Shown here: positions 63,563-64,000 of the stretch, piece by piece
Layout of the letters: every line of letters starts with the position of its first letter
Position numbering within the stretch: the stretch's first letter is position 1
From: Eubacteriaceae bacterium
GTDB lineage: Bacteria; Bacillota; Clostridia; Eubacteriales; Eubacteriaceae
Assembly (NCBI GenBank): GCA_030156895.1
Contig: JASGLP010000002.1
Span: 1-64,000 of the forward strand
DNA: 64,000 bases
Reading direction: 5' to 3'
The notes under the pieces: model-generated
The model's database searches: none
The model's input: the letters and a program-made list of their open reading frames with translations, nothing else
What the model was told of the DNA's origin: nothing
Made by a program: the position numbers and the translations under genes

Positions 63563-64000
63563 ATGAAAAGAAGAAAACTGTTAATACCCTTGCTGGTCAC
63601 CAGCATGGTTTTTATGGCCGGATGCAGCACATCCACTGAAAGCGTTTCAGAGACAAGACAAACTGATGCCGCTCAAGTCACCACCACTGCAGTGACAACC
63701 GACTCCTCCGTTGAGGTTGATACAACTTTTACGGATCGGGACATGGACCCCTCTTATGATGAAAGTACCGCCATCAATATCAGTTTAAACGGCACTTCTA
63801 TAACGGTCGATGGCAGTGGCGCTACAGCCGAAGGCAGCACTTTGACTATCAGTGCTGAAGGCATATATGTCCTGACCGGAACCCTGACAGACGGCCAGAT
63901 CATCGTTGATGCAGCCGATACAGACAAGATTCAAATCGTTTTAAATGGTGTGGAAATTAACTCTTCATCATTTGCACCAATTTACGTTGCCAATGCCAAT
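63563..64000 (+). CDS. lipoprotein with Cthe_2159-like beta-helix domain, partial (cut by window end)
   Basis: 146 codons visible. A lipoprotein signal peptide (MKRRKLLIPLLVTSMVFMAG then Cys) is followed by a Thr/Ser-rich linker and the start of a domain with STAINISLNGTSITVDGSGA, ISAEGIYVLTGTLTDGQIIV and IQIVLNGVEINSSSFAPIYV. That is the opening of the Cthe_2159 family (calcium- or polysaccharide-binding parallel beta-helix, often near CotH-type genes). The rest lies outside the window. ATG follows AAGGAAGG. Confidence 0.82.
   Translation, partial: MKRRKLLIPLLVTSMVFMAGCSTSTESVSETRQTDAAQVTTTAVTTDSSVEVDTTFTDRDMDPSYDESTAINISLNGTSITVDGSGATAEGSTLTISAEGIYVLTGTLTDGQIIVDAADTDKIQIVLNGVEINSSSFAPIYVANAN

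Noticed and set aside
1-64000. Complete insertion sequence or prophage
   Set aside because: No transposase, integrase or phage gene was seen; only non-coding repeats suggest mobility.

Overview
The window looks like chromosomal DNA of a low-to-moderate GC, strictly anaerobic Firmicute (class Clostridia), most like the acetogen genus Acetobacterium (Eubacteriaceae). The taxonomic guess is inference. It rests on the Firmicute housekeeping gene order, ferredoxin-dependent indolepyruvate oxidoreductase, B12-dependent class II ribonucleotide reductase, a cobamide/MtaA-like URO-D methyltransferase beside a PucR-type regulator, and the DUF2325-DUF3793-flavodoxin set. Most genes lie on the minus strand; 24-25.5 kb and 58.4-64 kb carry plus-strand genes.

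Layout. (1) 0.1-6.1 kb: a tightly overlapping minus-strand operon (ICMT-like membrane methyltransferase, GH3-family acyl-adenylating enzyme, 7TM-GAF-GGDEF-HD-GYP c-di-GMP protein, DUF3795, GNAT), with a visible promoter and terminator. A MerR-type promoter points off the left edge. (2) 6.2-9.3 kb: a P-type ATPase behind a yybP-ykoY (Mn2+) riboswitch, with a large four-way-junction inverted-repeat element in the leader. (3) 9.3-23.2 kb: valS, an MGDG-synthase-like glycosyltransferase, a small membrane protein, a short proB, nrdJ, plsY, a Cys-rich protein, iorBA, a Ptb-like acyltransferase and citrate synthase. (4) 23.2-28.4 kb: a 735-bp gene-poor gap, an NhaC antiporter, a secreted protein behind a c-di-GMP-I riboswitch, tRNA-Trp(CCA) and purB. 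(5) 28.4-58.2 kb: a near-continuous information-processing cluster. In minus-strand transcription order it is dprA-topA-hslV-hslU, rpsB-tsf, pyrH-frr, rimP-nusA-ylxR-infB-rbfA-nrnA-truB-ribF, rpsO, pnp-dut, ftsK-rimO-pgsA-cinA-recA, rny-ymdB-like and an aminotransferase homologue that lacks its PLP lysine. (6) 58.3-64 kb: DUF2325-DUF3793-flavodoxin behind a palindrome-overlapped promoter, a URO-D methyltransferase divergent from a PucR-type regulator, a membrane TrkA-C protein, and the start of a Cthe_2159-like lipoprotein cut by the window edge.

Common threads. c-di-GMP appears twice, as a turnover protein in region 1 and a riboswitch in region 4. Mn2+ control is read from the ATPase leader. 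Two diverged copies of a ~180-bp structured repeat sit downstream of plsY and of rpsO; the rpsO copy is bounded by a 19-bp direct duplication of the terminator hairpin, which suggests a mobile element. The most novel-looking items are these repeats, the four-way-junction leader element, the GH3/c-di-GMP operon and the lysine-less aminotransferase homologue. All calls come from reading the sequence; no database search was run.
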